A stretch of 32,175 nt of DNA, taken from assembly GCA_029960885.1 (NCBI GenBank), contig JASBVV010000074.1, positions 1-32,175 on the forward strand. Direction: 5' to 3'. A program made the translations under genes and the position numbers. Positions 12,196 through 21,636 of the stretch are shown here, piece by piece. The first letter of the stretch is position 1. The number at the start of each line of letters is the position of its first letter. The notes below the pieces were generated by a model, which worked only from the letters and a program-made list of their open reading frames with translations, was not told the DNA's origin and did no database searches. This DNA is from Kyrpidia sp. GTDB lineage: Bacteria; Bacillota; Bacilli; Kyrpidiales; Kyrpidiaceae.

Positions 12196-13554
12196 TCAGG
12201 AGCCGTACCGTTTACGCTGCGCAGAAGAGGCGATGCGCATCTCCTCCCGGTATTTGGCCACCGTGCGCCGGGATATCTGAATGCCCTCCCCCTGCAGCAA
12301 ATCGGCAATCCGCTGATCACTCAGGGGTTCCGCGCGGTTCTCCTCTTGGATCCACTTTCGGATCTTGGCCTTGATGCTCTCGGCCGACGCCACTTCTCCT
12401 CCCCGAGTCTGTACCACGGACGAGAAAAAATATTTCAACTCCAGCACCCCCCGGGGTGTCTGGGCATATTTTCCCGTCGTCGCCCGGCTGACCGTGGATT
12501 CGTGCACCCCGACCCGCTCCGCCACTTGGCGCAGGGTCATCGGCCGCAAATATTCCAAGCCGCGATCGAAAAAGTCCCGCTGGAGATCGACGATGGCCTC
12601 GGTGACCCGGAGGATGGTCTGCCTTCGCTGCTCCAGACTGCGAATCAGCCACATCGCCGATTGAATTTTCTTGGACAGATAAGATTTCGCTTCCCTGTCC
12701 GCACCTTGGGCCGTCGCGAGACGGCGGTACAGGGGGTTGATGTGCAAATGGGGCGTCAACCGATCGTGCACCATGACCACATACTCGCCGCCGATCCGCT
12801 CGATGGTCACGTCCGGCACGATGAACCGGGCCTGATCCCCGAAAAACATCCGCCCGGGTTTCGGATCCAAGGTTTTGAGAAGATCGGCCAACCGCTGCAC
12901 TTCCTGGAGGTCGATCTGCAACGCCTGGGCGATGCGCGTGTGGCGTCCCTCGGCCAAGTCGTGAAGATGGCCGTCGATCAGGGCCGCCAAGCCGGGTTCC
13001 TCGGGATACCGCTCCCTCGCCTGAATGTTAAGACACTCGCGCAAATCCGCCGCCCCGATCCCCAGGGGATCCAATCCGTGCAACCGGCGGCGGCATCGCT
13101 CCACCAGCGAAGGATCCACTCCCAACTGGACGGCCATGTCGGAACTGGACATGGAGACATAGCCCCGCTCGTCGATGTTCCCGACGATGTAGCGCAACAC
13201 CCGCTTTTCCAAGGCGCTGAGACGGAGATGGGACAACTGCATCATCAGATGGTCTTCCAGGTTCACCGCCGTCCTGGCCGAAACGTCGGTGGGCGGCTCC
13301 CGATAGGTTTCCCGCATTGTGCGCAACAGGCCCGGGTCTGGTCCGGACTCCCGCAACCAAGATTCGAACTCGCTCCAACCCTCTGAACCAGCGGCCTCTT
13401 CCCACTCCATCACCGGGTTCTCCGCCATCTCTTGTTGCAAGTATTGCGACAACTCGAAGGAAGACAATTGCAGAATCGCAATCGCCTGACGCAATTCCTG
13501 GGTCAGGACCAATTTCTGAGTCTGTTGTTGCCACAGGCCGATCCCCATCTGCAT
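12196..13554 (-). CDS. rpoN: RNA polymerase sigma-54 factor
   Basis: Alternative sigma factor that recognises -24/-12 promoters and needs an AAA+ activator; called SigL in Bacillus. 452 residues. Region I is Gln/Leu-rich (QQQTQKLVLTQELRQAIAIL), followed by an acidic stretch, the core-binding region, a helix-turn-helix around RQVAERVGVHESTVSRATTG and the invariant RpoN box near the C-terminus, here ISRRTVAKYREEM. The start ATG at 13554 has GGAGGTGA six bases upstream; an overlapping ATG four bases earlier opens a different frame. rpoN directly before cggR is common in Bacilli. Its activators and target promoters are not visible in this window. Confidence 0.96.
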   Translation of the reverse strand: MQMGIGLWQQQTQKLVLTQELRQAIAILQLSSFELSQYLQQEMAENPVMEWEEAAGSEGWSEFESWLRESGPDPGLLRTMRETYREPPTDVSARTAVNLEDHLMMQLSHLRLSALEKRVLRYIVGNIDERGYVSMSSSDMAVQLGVDPSLVERCRRRLHGLDPLGIGAADLRECLNIQARERYPEEPGLAALIDGHLHDLAEGRHTRIAQALQIDLQEVQRLADLLKTLDPKPGRMFFGDQARFIVPDVTIERIGGEYVVMVHDRLTPHLHINPLYRRLATAQGADREAKSYLSKKIQSAMWLIRSLEQRRQTILRVTEAIVDLQRDFFDRGLEYLRPMTLRQVAERVGVHESTVSRATTGKYAQTPRGVLELKYFFSSVVQTRGGEVASAESIKAKIRKWIQEENRAEPLSDQRIADLLQGEGIQISRRTVAKYREEMRIASSAQRKRYGS

Positions 13555-13731
13555 CCATCGTCACCTCCCGTTCATCTTCGCTTCAATCCCTCTTTACAGT
13601 TTAACTATTTCGCGGTCCAGCGCGACATTCCTGCCTCACTTTCGACAAAAAATCTCTGGAAAACCGGCATGGAACGACAGGTTGGACCGTACAATTCAAT
13701 CATGAGCACGCATCTCTGGGAGGGGTCGGTC

Positions 13732-14577
13732 ATGCGCATCGGGTGTATCGGGACCGGGACGATCGGCAGCATGCTGATCGAAGCGCTTTCGTCCAAATTG
13801 CCGGAATCCCCGGACTTTGTGGCCTGCAACCGCAGTCGGGACAAAATCGCCGCTCTCGTCCGCCGGGTTCCCGGGGTGGTGGCAGTGGCCACCGCCGCCG
13901 AAGTCGCCCAGCGGGCACAGACCCTGTTCATTTGCGTCAAATCGACAGATCTCGAGCCGGTCATCGAACAGATTCGACCCTTTCTCTCCCCCGATCACAT
14001 TCTGTTGATCACGGCCAGCACCTTTTCTGTGGAACATCTCGAGCATCGCCTGCCGGCCCGGGTGGGAAAACTCATCCCCAGCGTCGCCCAACTGGCGGGG
14101 GGCGGCGTCATCCTCACCCAATACGGCCCGAGAATGGGCGCCGACGCCCGCACCACCGTGGACCGTCTCCTGTCGGCCATCGGCACACCCATTCCGGTCA
14201 CCGACGACCAAATCCGTCTCTTCGCCGATCTCACCAGTTGCGGCCCCGCCTTTATCGCCGGCCTGCTGCAGGCCTTCGCCCGGGCGGCCGAACACACCGG
14301 CCCGATCGCTTCCGCCAAGGCGGAACACCTGCTGCGTTTGACCTGGATCGCCACCGGACGATTGTTCGAACAGGGATTCACCCCGGCGGACCTCCGCCGC
14401 CGCGTATCGGTCCCCGGCGGAGTCACCGAAGCCGGGTTGGCGGTCCTGGATCCCGGCGCGGAGACTCTGTTCCGAAATGTGCTCACCGCCACGAAAAAAC
14501 ACCACTTGAGCAGGCGGGAGGGCGTCAGCGCCCGGCCCCGGGACAGATCGACCGGTACGGACACACCCGACACATAG
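13732..14577 (+). CDS. comER: ComER-like protein (ProC/pyrroline-5-carboxylate reductase family)
   Basis: Member of the NADP-binding reductase family that includes ProC; in B. subtilis ComER affects competence and sporulation but its substrate is unknown. 281 residues. The N-terminus MRIGCIGTGTIGSMLIEAL is a Rossmann GxGxxG motif, CNRSRDKI follows the second strand, and the C-terminal half has the family's SCGPAFIAGLLQAFA and SVPGGVTEAGL. The C-terminal tail after residue 255 is basic and non-conserved. The ATG at 13732 follows GGGAGGGG. It is divergent from rpoN and convergent with addA, overlapping the end of addA by 53 bases. Which of ProC or ComER it is cannot be settled from sequence alone, but the divergence from classic ProC favours ComER. 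Confidence 0.82.
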   Translation: MRIGCIGTGTIGSMLIEALSSKLPESPDFVACNRSRDKIAALVRRVPGVVAVATAAEVAQRAQTLFICVKSTDLEPVIEQIRPFLSPDHILLITASTFSVEHLEHRLPARVGKLIPSVAQLAGGGVILTQYGPRMGADARTTVDRLLSAIGTPIPVTDDQIRLFADLTSCGPAFIAGLLQAFARAAEHTGPIASAKAEHLLRLTWIATGRLFEQGFTPADLRRRVSVPGGVTEAGLAVLDPGAETLFRNVLTATKKHHLSRREGVSARPRDRSTGTDTPDT

Positions 14578-17500
14578 ATAAATCATCCGTAAAACCATAC
14601 GCTTCGACGCCCCACTCCTGTGACAGCCGGCAAAGCCGGGCGTCCACCCGTTCCAGGGTCGCATCCAGACTGTCCGGATCCACGGCCACCGGTTTTAACA
14701 CTCCGGGATCCGTAAAATACAGATACGCTTCATCCACTTGGACCAGATTCCGCCCCACCGCCCAGGCATACAACTGCACCTGCAGCCGGTAGTGATCGAC
14801 CAGAGGTTCAAGGTCCTCCGGCGCCGCTCGATTGGTCTTGAAATCGACCACCACCGTCCGGCCGTCGGACAAGAAAATTTTGTCCACCTGCCCATGAATG
14901 TCCCAAGACCGCCCATTTCGTTTTAAGCGAAAATAAAACGGCCATTCGCTCCACACCCGGGCCGCGCGGGCCAGCCGCTTGGACAGGCCGCTCTCGGCAT
15001 ACCGGAGCAGTTCATCCGCCACCTCCTCCCGGGCCAGGCGACGAACATCCTTGGGAAAGCGGAATTCATCCAGCACCACATGCAGCCGGTCCAAAATCGG
15101 TTCCGTCCCGGTCCAGCGCTCGCACACCCGGTGCACCACCATCCCCCGGAGCAGTGGCGACCATCCGCCCCCTGGCCGCACCGCCGGAGACGCCTCATCC
15201 GGCTCATCCACCACATCGGCCGCCGGACCCGTCCCCGCCGAGGGCTCGAACATCTGATCCAGGGGCGGCAGGCGAAGAATCCAGTGATAATAATACCGGC
15301 GCGGACATGTGTCGTATTCGAGAAGTTGACTTGCCGAGACGGTGACCACCTTCGGACGGCCGAGCGGCCCCCCTTTCGGTGCGGCCACAAACTCGCCGCG
15401 GTCCCAGCCCCCCGACGCCCCCTCCAACGAGAGAATGGCCTGAGCCCGCCGCTTGACGTCCTCGGTCATGGCTTTCTCCGACGGAACGCGGGGCGTCCCT
15501 TCCGCCGCGGGGTTCTCCCGTTCGGCGCCCGGCTCGGCCGGCGGATGCGCCCCCGCGCCCGCGGCGCCTTCCGCGACGGCGCCGGCGGCCGTTCCCGGAG
15601 CGGCGTCCTCCGGCACCTCGATCCGGGTCCACTTGAAATAATCCGGCCAATCGGCGGACGCATCGGGCACCTTCCGCAGATCGCCCCCGGCCAGTGCACA
15701 GACCAGCCAATCGAACCAACTGCGGGCCTTCTCCGCCTGAAGCGGCTCTTTCTGGTCCGGCGGAACAGCGCACGACGCAAATAAAGCCAAGTGGTCCCGG
15801 GCGCGGGTCAGCGCCACGTAGAATTTCCGCATTTCTTCTTCCCGATCCCGGCGTTTTTCCGCCTCGTAGATCCGCCGGTACCACCCGAATCCTCCGTACT
15901 CCCCGGCGCCCGGCCATTTGAGCGCCAACGCCCCGCCCCCGTCCACGCACCACATCTCACGCCGGGGTCGAAAAGTCCGGGCCAGATCCGGCAACACCAC
16001 CACCGGGAACTCCAGCCCCTTGGATGTATGGACCGTCATCACCGTCACGGCATCCGCCGCTCCGACGGCCTGGGCCTCCTCCTCGTCCGCATCGTCTTCC
16101 ATGTGCCACTCCATCCAGGCCAAAAAAGACGAGAGGGAACCGCGCCCCCGAGTGTACCCTTCGTAAGCCATGTCCACCAGCCTGCGAACATTGGCCGCCT
16201 TCTGCGCCCCTCCTGATGTCTGCAACAACGTCGGGATCAAGCCCGTCCCATCGACGATACGCTCCAGGAGTGGTCCGACCGGTTCCCGGACCGCCCATCG
16301 CCGCCATCGGACCAGTTGCTCCGCGGCCTCCAACACCACCTGCCGGTCCCAGGGCCGCAGGGGGAGCCCTCCGACGATCGACCGGGTCCGTTCAGGATCG
16401 GCAAACGCCTCGTCCGGTCCGCCCCCCTGACCGTCCCCCCGGCCAAAAACGGCGAGAGTCATCAACCCTTCGTCGGACAGCCCGAAAAGAGGCGAACGCA
16501 GCGCGCCGATCATCGCCACCGCGTCTCCGGGATCATAAATCCACCGGAGCAGATTGACCAGATCGCGGATTTCCTGACGCCGAAAAAAATTGCGGCTGCC
16601 CGCGATTCGGTAAGGCACCCCCGCTTCCTGGAGGGCCGACTCATAAACGGGCAGATGGGTGGACACCGCCAACAGCACCGCGATATCGCCGTAGTGTGCC
16701 GGACGGATTCCCGACTCCTCGGCCACCGGCCGTCCGCCTTCCACGGTCTCCCGAATCCACCGGGCGACCTCGGAGGCCTCCGCCAGCCGTCCCGGCAGCC
16801 CTTCCCGGGCAATATGCACCACTTCCACCGTCCCGCCGGTCCCGGGGCGGATCGGGACGAGCCGCTCAAACGAGATCCGCGCCGGGTCCGAAAGGGAATC
16901 CGGTTCGTCGCCGACCTTCCCTTCGCCCATCACCGGGGCGAACACCCGATTCACAAAATCGAGGATCGGCCGCTGGGAGCGGAAATTGTGCCGGAGGGAG
17001 ACCGCCACACCGCCGCTGTCCTCAATGGTTCGCCGGGTTTTGGAAAACACGGTGACATCCGCGCCCCGGAACCGGTAAATCGACTGCTTGCCGTCGCCGA
17101 CGACAAACAGTTTGGCGCCCCCTTCAAGCAACAGATCCACCAGCCGGGCCTGCAGGCGGTTCGTATCCTGGAATTCGTCCACCATCACGTAGCGGAGCGA
17201 GGCGGTCCAGTGCCGTCGAACATCGGGTCGTTCCAATAATGCCACGGCCAGCCGCTGCAGGTCCGTGTAATCCAGCGCGCCCCTGTGGCGCTTTTTCGCC
17301 TCGTAGCGTTCAGCGACCCGGTCCCACAGCGAGCAGACCCCTCGGGTCACGTCCGGGAGATCGACGGCTTGCACCACTTCCAACGCCTCCCGCACCGCCG
17401 CCCTCCACGCCTCAACTGCCCCGGCGATCGCTTTGACGGCCTGACCCGACCAGAACTCCTTGTCCAGGCGGCGCAGGCGTTCTTCCCATTCCCGGGTCAC

Positions 17501-18298
17501 CCGGCCGTCCCAGGTGCGGAGGGGTGCTTCCGCGGACGCCCACTTCTCGGCAAACCGGTGGATCGTCTCGTACGCCTTGAACTTCGGCGACACCCGCTCC
17601 CCGGCTTCGACCATGCGCCGGCCGGCGTCGAGCAGCCGATCCCGACACCGGGGCCACAAAGCCGACGCTCGCTCCAGCGCCTCCCGGGTCTTGTCCCACA
17701 CCCCGGCTCCCGTTCTCCCCTCCTCCCGAAACGCCCGGCCGATCTCCGGAAGAAGCCGGAGGATGCCCGCCCTGCCGTACAGAAAAAGGGCTTTGCCGAT
17801 CGCCGGGTCCTCTTGCCGCAGGGCGTCCGACACTCCTTCCTCCACCGCCTCGAGGAGCAGCCGCCGGGCTTCCGCCTCATCCAGGACGGCAAAATCCGGA
17901 TCGACTCCGGCCTCGAACGGATACCGGCGGATCACCGACGCACAGTAGCTGTGAATTGTGCTGATCGGCGCATTTTCCAGTTCCTCGGCATGGGGCAGCA
18001 GCCGGGTCTCCCCGGCTTCGATCAACTGGTGCAGCCGTGTGCGGATTTTCCGGCGCATATCCGCCGCCGCCGCCTCGGTGAACGTGATCGCCACGATCTC
18101 CCCGGGCCGGCAGGGCTTTGCGGCCGGCGGCTCCCGATGTCCTTCCGGGGGAAGCACCACCGGCCGGCCCCGCAACATCGCGGCGTAGCGTTCGGTGAGA
18201 ACCCAGGTTTTCCCGGATCCTGCCCCCGCCGTCACCGCCACGTCCGAAGACAGGGCGGTGATGGCTCTCCACTGATCCTCAGTCGGCCGCAGGACCAT
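14525..18298 (-). CDS. addA: AddA: UvrD-family helicase-nuclease subunit
   Basis: Helicase-nuclease subunit of AddAB, which resects double-strand breaks to Chi-like sites for RecA loading. 1257 residues. Helicase motifs are complete: Gln9, Walker A AGAGSGKT (24-31), AITFTEAAAADM, Walker B VDEFQDTN, VVGDGKQSIYRFRGAD, LRHNFRSQ, MTVHTSKGLEFPVV and FYVALTRARDHL. An Ala/Pro/Gly-rich linker precedes the C-terminal PD-(D/E)XK nuclease with GQVDKI (Asp1139), VVVDFKTN (Asp1152, Lys1154) and QVQLYAW. Unusually, a cysteine near 998 (EYDTCPRRYYYHW) and a terminal C-x2-C-x5-C (1243, 1246, 1252) form an iron-sulphur-type pattern. Start ATG at 18298 after GAGGGGG; it overlaps addB by 20 bases. Confidence 0.95.
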   Translation of the reverse strand: MVLRPTEDQWRAITALSSDVAVTAGAGSGKTWVLTERYAAMLRGRPVVLPPEGHREPPAAKPCRPGEIVAITFTEAAAADMRRKIRTRLHQLIEAGETRLLPHAEELENAPISTIHSYCASVIRRYPFEAGVDPDFAVLDEAEARRLLLEAVEEGVSDALRQEDPAIGKALFLYGRAGILRLLPEIGRAFREEGRTGAGVWDKTREALERASALWPRCRDRLLDAGRRMVEAGERVSPKFKAYETIHRFAEKWASAEAPLRTWDGRVTREWEERLRRLDKEFWSGQAVKAIAGAVEAWRAAVREALEVVQAVDLPDVTRGVCSLWDRVAERYEAKKRHRGALDYTDLQRLAVALLERPDVRRHWTASLRYVMVDEFQDTNRLQARLVDLLLEGGAKLFVVGDGKQSIYRFRGADVTVFSKTRRTIEDSGGVAVSLRHNFRSQRPILDFVNRVFAPVMGEGKVGDEPDSLSDPARISFERLVPIRPGTGGTVEVVHIAREGLPGRLAEASEVARWIRETVEGGRPVAEESGIRPAHYGDIAVLLAVSTHLPVYESALQEAGVPYRIAGSRNFFRRQEIRDLVNLLRWIYDPGDAVAMIGALRSPLFGLSDEGLMTLAVFGRGDGQGGGPDEAFADPERTRSIVGGLPLRPWDRQVVLEAAEQLVRWRRWAVREPVGPLLERIVDGTGLIPTLLQTSGGAQKAANVRRLVDMAYEGYTRGRGSLSSFLAWMEWHMEDDADEEEAQAVGAADAVTVMTVHTSKGLEFPVVVLPDLARTFRPRREMWCVDGGGALALKWPGAGEYGGFGWYRRIYEAEKRRDREEEMRKFYVALTRARDHLALFASCAVPPDQKEPLQAEKARSWFDWLVCALAGGDLRKVPDASADWPDYFKWTRIEVPEDAAPGTAAGAVAEGAAGAGAHPPAEPGAERENPAAEGTPRVPSEKAMTEDVKRRAQAILSLEGASGGWDRGEFVAAPKGGPLGRPKVVTVSASQLLEYDTCPRRYYYHWILRLPPLDQMFEPSAGTGPAADVVDEPDEASPAVRPGGGWSPLLRGMVVHRVCERWTGTEPILDRLHVVLDEFRFPKDVRRLAREEVADELLRYAESGLSKRLARAARVWSEWPFYFRLKRNGRSWDIHGQVDKIFLSDGRTVVVDFKTNRAAPEDLEPLVDHYRLQVQLYAWAVGRNLVQVDEAYLYFTDPGVLKPVAVDPDSLDATLERVDARLCRLSQEWGVEAYGFTDDLSMCRVCPYRSICPGAGR

Positions 18299-21200
18299 CG
18301 TCCCCCTCTCCTTCCGGCGCCATGCCTTTGCGCAAAAGCAGCACGTCATTCTTTCGGCAGATGTGTGCGTATTCGCAAAACGCCTCCAGACAGGCCTTGG
18401 GCGCCACCGGATAATATCCGTCGCGCATCCGGCCGTGGTACGTCCGGATGTACTGTTCCGCCCGGGCCATGACCTCCTCCCATTCCTCCTCCGCCATGCC
18501 CACCCGGGCGCCCAGGCCGTGTTCCTCGCCTTTGCGCCACAGTCCTTCCGTCCGGCGGTCCGGCCGTTCCAGACCGTAGTACGCCGCGCCCAGGGGCTGC
18601 CCTTCGGGATAGAGCACTTGGCGAACCGTGTTGACGTACACCGGCAGCTGCACATCCACCCCTTTCAAAATCGCTCCTTTTCCATGGCGCTGTCCGCCGG
18701 TGGTCCGTTTGTAGTCGTACACGATAAACCGGCCGTCCGGAGCGGCGTCAATCCGATCCACCCGCCCCTGAAACAACAACCCGGCCACGGGTACCGGAGC
18801 CGGTGTGGACCCCGGATCGTCCTCCTCGCGCACGGCGCCGAACGCCCATTCAAAATGAGCCGGCCGCACGTTACCCTGCCCCCGCCGCTGTTCCCAGTCA
18901 AATTCCACCCAGCGCTCCAGACGTTCCCGCATCCGTTCCCGCTGAAGCGGCCATTCCGGCACCTCGTTCAGCCGGAGATCCGCCTCAAGCCGCTGCACTT
19001 CCGCCTCCCAGAGCGGAGCCAGCAGGGCCAGCGCCCGGTCCGCGTCGGACCAGATTCCGGGGTCGCCGGACTCTTCCGCCCGCCGGGCTTCCCGAAACAA
19101 GGCGCTCAAAATCCGGTGGTACAGCGCCCCTGCATCCACCGGGTCCAGAGCCTCCCGCCGGGGGCGGATCGCCTCGACCCCCCACACACGTTTGACCAAG
19201 AAACGAAAGGGGCAGGTGCCGTACTCGTTGAATAGTGAAGCGCTGTACACGCGATTCTCCGAGAAACGCCGCTGCAAGTCACCCCGGGGAACCTCCCCCA
19301 GGATCCACCCTTCCCACGGGGAGAAGGTCGGCCCTTCCCGGAGCCGCTCGATCATCACTTTGCCGGCAATGCGCCGCCACCGTTCGCCCAGGGGCGACGG
19401 ACCGGCACGGAGCACCCCGTCCGCCTCATTCCCGGCTTTCTCCCCCTCCCCGGAGCCCATCGCCAGAGCCGTGCGATACTCCCAGGCCCGCCAGGCGGCC
19501 GCATGGGCAAAAGGCGGTCCGCCGGCGGACGGAACGTCCGCGCCAAGCCCGCCCAAGTCCGGCGCGGGCTCCGGTACACCGTCGACACACCATCCTTGCC
19601 GCCACAGGCGGTCCAATATCCGCGACGGCAGCACCGCTTCGGCCTTGACATACATGAGAGTGACCTCGGTTCGCTCCGCCGCGATCAGCCATTGCAAACA
19701 CCGCTCCTGTTCCGCCCGGCGCTCCCGCGGCCCGGACACCTCGCACCCCCGCGCCCGCAGCGCCGCATAGAACGCCTCGGGAAACCAGTCGTCCGCTTCC
19801 CGCCTGGGCCAGACCCCCTCGTTCAGTTCCGGCACCGCGGCGGCATCCGGATCCAGGGCCCAGGCCGTCTTCGGCGACAACACCCGGACACCGCCTTCCT
19901 GACCGGGCCGGAACATGACCGATCGGCGGGCGAGCTCCTCCCGCAGCCAACGCACCATGTCCCCTCGGGAGCACCGCCCCGGCCACGGCAGCCATCCTTC
20001 GGTTTCCCGCCATTCCCGCAGAATCGACAACAATGCCCCGTACGCTTCGAAGTCGCTCCGCAGCGCCGGCCAATCTTCCGCCTCCGCCGCCTTCGCCCGC
20101 CGGCGAAGGGCCTCTTCCACCCCAAGCCCCCGCAACAGCCCCTGAATCGCATCGGACCACTCGGCCAAAGACCCTCTGGCCGGCAGGGCGCCCAGTTGCT
20201 CGCGCACCCTCCACAGCCAGGTCCGGGCGCCGGCGAGTTCCTCACGGTCCCGGCGCGACAGACCGCTCTCCTCCCGGAGCGCCCGGTCCGTCGCCTCGAT
20301 CCACGTATCGGCCCCGGCCCGCCCGGGGGGACAGGAGACCCTCCGGGCCAACACCCTCCGGCGTTCCCGGCCGTCGGGCGAATAGAGCCCGGCCGTCAGG
20401 TCGTACACCGCATCCTTGGACCAGGGCCCGTCCGCCAGCTCGAGACAGCGCAACACATAATGGATCACCGGCACCTCCGCCGCCGGACGCATCACCGGCT
20501 CGGCCAAGGGCACCCCCCAGTCGGAGAACGCCCGCACCAACGGCGATTCCGGTGTGAGAAACCGCTCGGTCACCACCGCGATTCGATCCCCGGGAACCCC
20601 TCGATCGAGCCGCTCCGCCGCCCACCTGGCCACCCCTTCCCACTGGCCGGCCTCATCCGGGTAACCCACGCTCACCCGGGAAACCGGCTCGGCCGCTCCG
20701 GCCGCAGCATGCGCGCGGCCGGCATACCTGAACCCCCTGCGCTCCAAAGCCGCCCACTGCCCGCCCGACGTCTGGAACGAGCCGCCCCACGACGGTGCCG
20801 GAACAAAAATATCCACCGACGCCACACCGTGGACGGCCGCGGCCAATCGAGCGGCCACCCCGGTGAACCGGGCAAAACCGTACACGATCACCCTTCGAAC
20901 GCCGGGCAGCAACTCCGGCAAAGGGCGACCTTCCACCACGGCCGCCGCCCGTTCGAGCGCATCCACCTCATCCGCCGCGACTTCCCGGCCGGTCCGGACG
21001 GCCTCCACATGTCGCAACAGCCCCGCCAACCAGTGCGCCCGGGCCGCTTCCCGGGCCGGAAGCCGCTCAGCCGCCGCTCTCAACACCTCCGGGGAAACTC
21101 CCGCCTCTCGAAAAAGTCGGACATATCCGGCCGCCACCCGCCGGATGCCCGGCCACGCCAAGGGATCCAGGCGCCCTTCCCCACCGGGCCCCGCCTGTTC

Positions 21201-21467
21201 AGCCATGGCCCGACCGACGAGCCGTTGCCGCACCGCCCCCGAAATCGGGACCCACCGTTCCCCTGCCGCGGACAGGATGTTCCCCGCCGCTTCCTCCAGG
21301 GTCCAGACCCGGCTCAATCCCAGGCCGTCCGAACGATCCAACAAAAAGTCCCGCACCGCCCGGGCGATCGACCCGTCCGGCACCAACCACAACACCCCGT
21401 CCTCGTCCCGAGGCCACTCTCCGGGATCGAAAGGCGAACCCGGCACCAGCCGCTTCTCGGTATCCAC
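18279..21467 (-). CDS. addB: AddB: helicase-like nuclease subunit, no Walker A
   Basis: Second subunit of AddAB. 1062 residues, somewhat shorter than B. subtilis AddB (about 1166). The N-terminus reads GVLWLVPDGSIARAVRDFLL, matching the segment after the P-loop in AddB, but the preceding residues are PGEWPRDED-like and contain no GxxGSGKT, as in RexB-type proteins. The C-terminal nuclease is intact: FQGRVDRIDAAPDGRFIVYDYKR (Asp918, Lys920 in DYK) and QLPVYVNTV. Iron-sulphur cysteines are Cys752 (NEYGTCPFRF) and 1026, 1031 and 1037; the last three are spaced C-x4-C-x5-C rather than the C-x2-C-x5-C of B. subtilis. GTG start at 21467 after GGGAGGGG. Probably the Chi-scanning and 5'-strand nuclease subunit. 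Confidence 0.93.
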   Translation of the reverse strand: MDTEKRLVPGSPFDPGEWPRDEDGVLWLVPDGSIARAVRDFLLDRSDGLGLSRVWTLEEAAGNILSAAGERWVPISGAVRQRLVGRAMAEQAGPGGEGRLDPLAWPGIRRVAAGYVRLFREAGVSPEVLRAAAERLPAREAARAHWLAGLLRHVEAVRTGREVAADEVDALERAAAVVEGRPLPELLPGVRRVIVYGFARFTGVAARLAAAVHGVASVDIFVPAPSWGGSFQTSGGQWAALERRGFRYAGRAHAAAGAAEPVSRVSVGYPDEAGQWEGVARWAAERLDRGVPGDRIAVVTERFLTPESPLVRAFSDWGVPLAEPVMRPAAEVPVIHYVLRCLELADGPWSKDAVYDLTAGLYSPDGRERRRVLARRVSCPPGRAGADTWIEATDRALREESGLSRRDREELAGARTWLWRVREQLGALPARGSLAEWSDAIQGLLRGLGVEEALRRRAKAAEAEDWPALRSDFEAYGALLSILREWRETEGWLPWPGRCSRGDMVRWLREELARRSVMFRPGQEGGVRVLSPKTAWALDPDAAAVPELNEGVWPRREADDWFPEAFYAALRARGCEVSGPRERRAEQERCLQWLIAAERTEVTLMYVKAEAVLPSRILDRLWRQGWCVDGVPEPAPDLGGLGADVPSAGGPPFAHAAAWRAWEYRTALAMGSGEGEKAGNEADGVLRAGPSPLGERWRRIAGKVMIERLREGPTFSPWEGWILGEVPRGDLQRRFSENRVYSASLFNEYGTCPFRFLVKRVWGVEAIRPRREALDPVDAGALYHRILSALFREARRAEESGDPGIWSDADRALALLAPLWEAEVQRLEADLRLNEVPEWPLQRERMRERLERWVEFDWEQRRGQGNVRPAHFEWAFGAVREEDDPGSTPAPVPVAGLLFQGRVDRIDAAPDGRFIVYDYKRTTGGQRHGKGAILKGVDVQLPVYVNTVRQVLYPEGQPLGAAYYGLERPDRRTEGLWRKGEEHGLGARVGMAEEEWEEVMARAEQYIRTYHGRMRDGYYPVAPKACLEAFCEYAHICRKNDVLLLRKGMAPEGEGDDGPAAD

Positions 21468-21636
21468 GCAAACCCCTCCCTCATGGCCGGAACCGGGGAA
21501 AATCCTTTTCGTCGCCCCGCCGTCTTACCCGCCCGTCCCCACTTCCCCGACCCGCACCGCCGGCCATCCTCGACGCATACATTGGCCTGGGTGACCACCG
21601 GGCGCAAAAGCCAAGAAGAAGAAGGAGGAGAGAACC
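21468..21636. other. Divergent intergenic region between addB and the duplicated-domain gene
   Basis: No gene. It should carry the addB and 21637 promoters, but neither strand shows a convincing -35/-10 pair. TACATT (about 21577-21582) on the plus strand is a possible -10 without a good -35. A purine-rich AAGAAGAAGAAGGAGGAG stretch at the right end is the ribosome-binding site of the plus-strand gene. Confidence 0.3.

Noticed and set aside
13605-13700. Promoters for rpoN and comER in their divergent spacer
   Set aside because: TAAACT (minus) and TACAAT (plus) are possible -10 boxes but neither has a matching -35 or TG extension.
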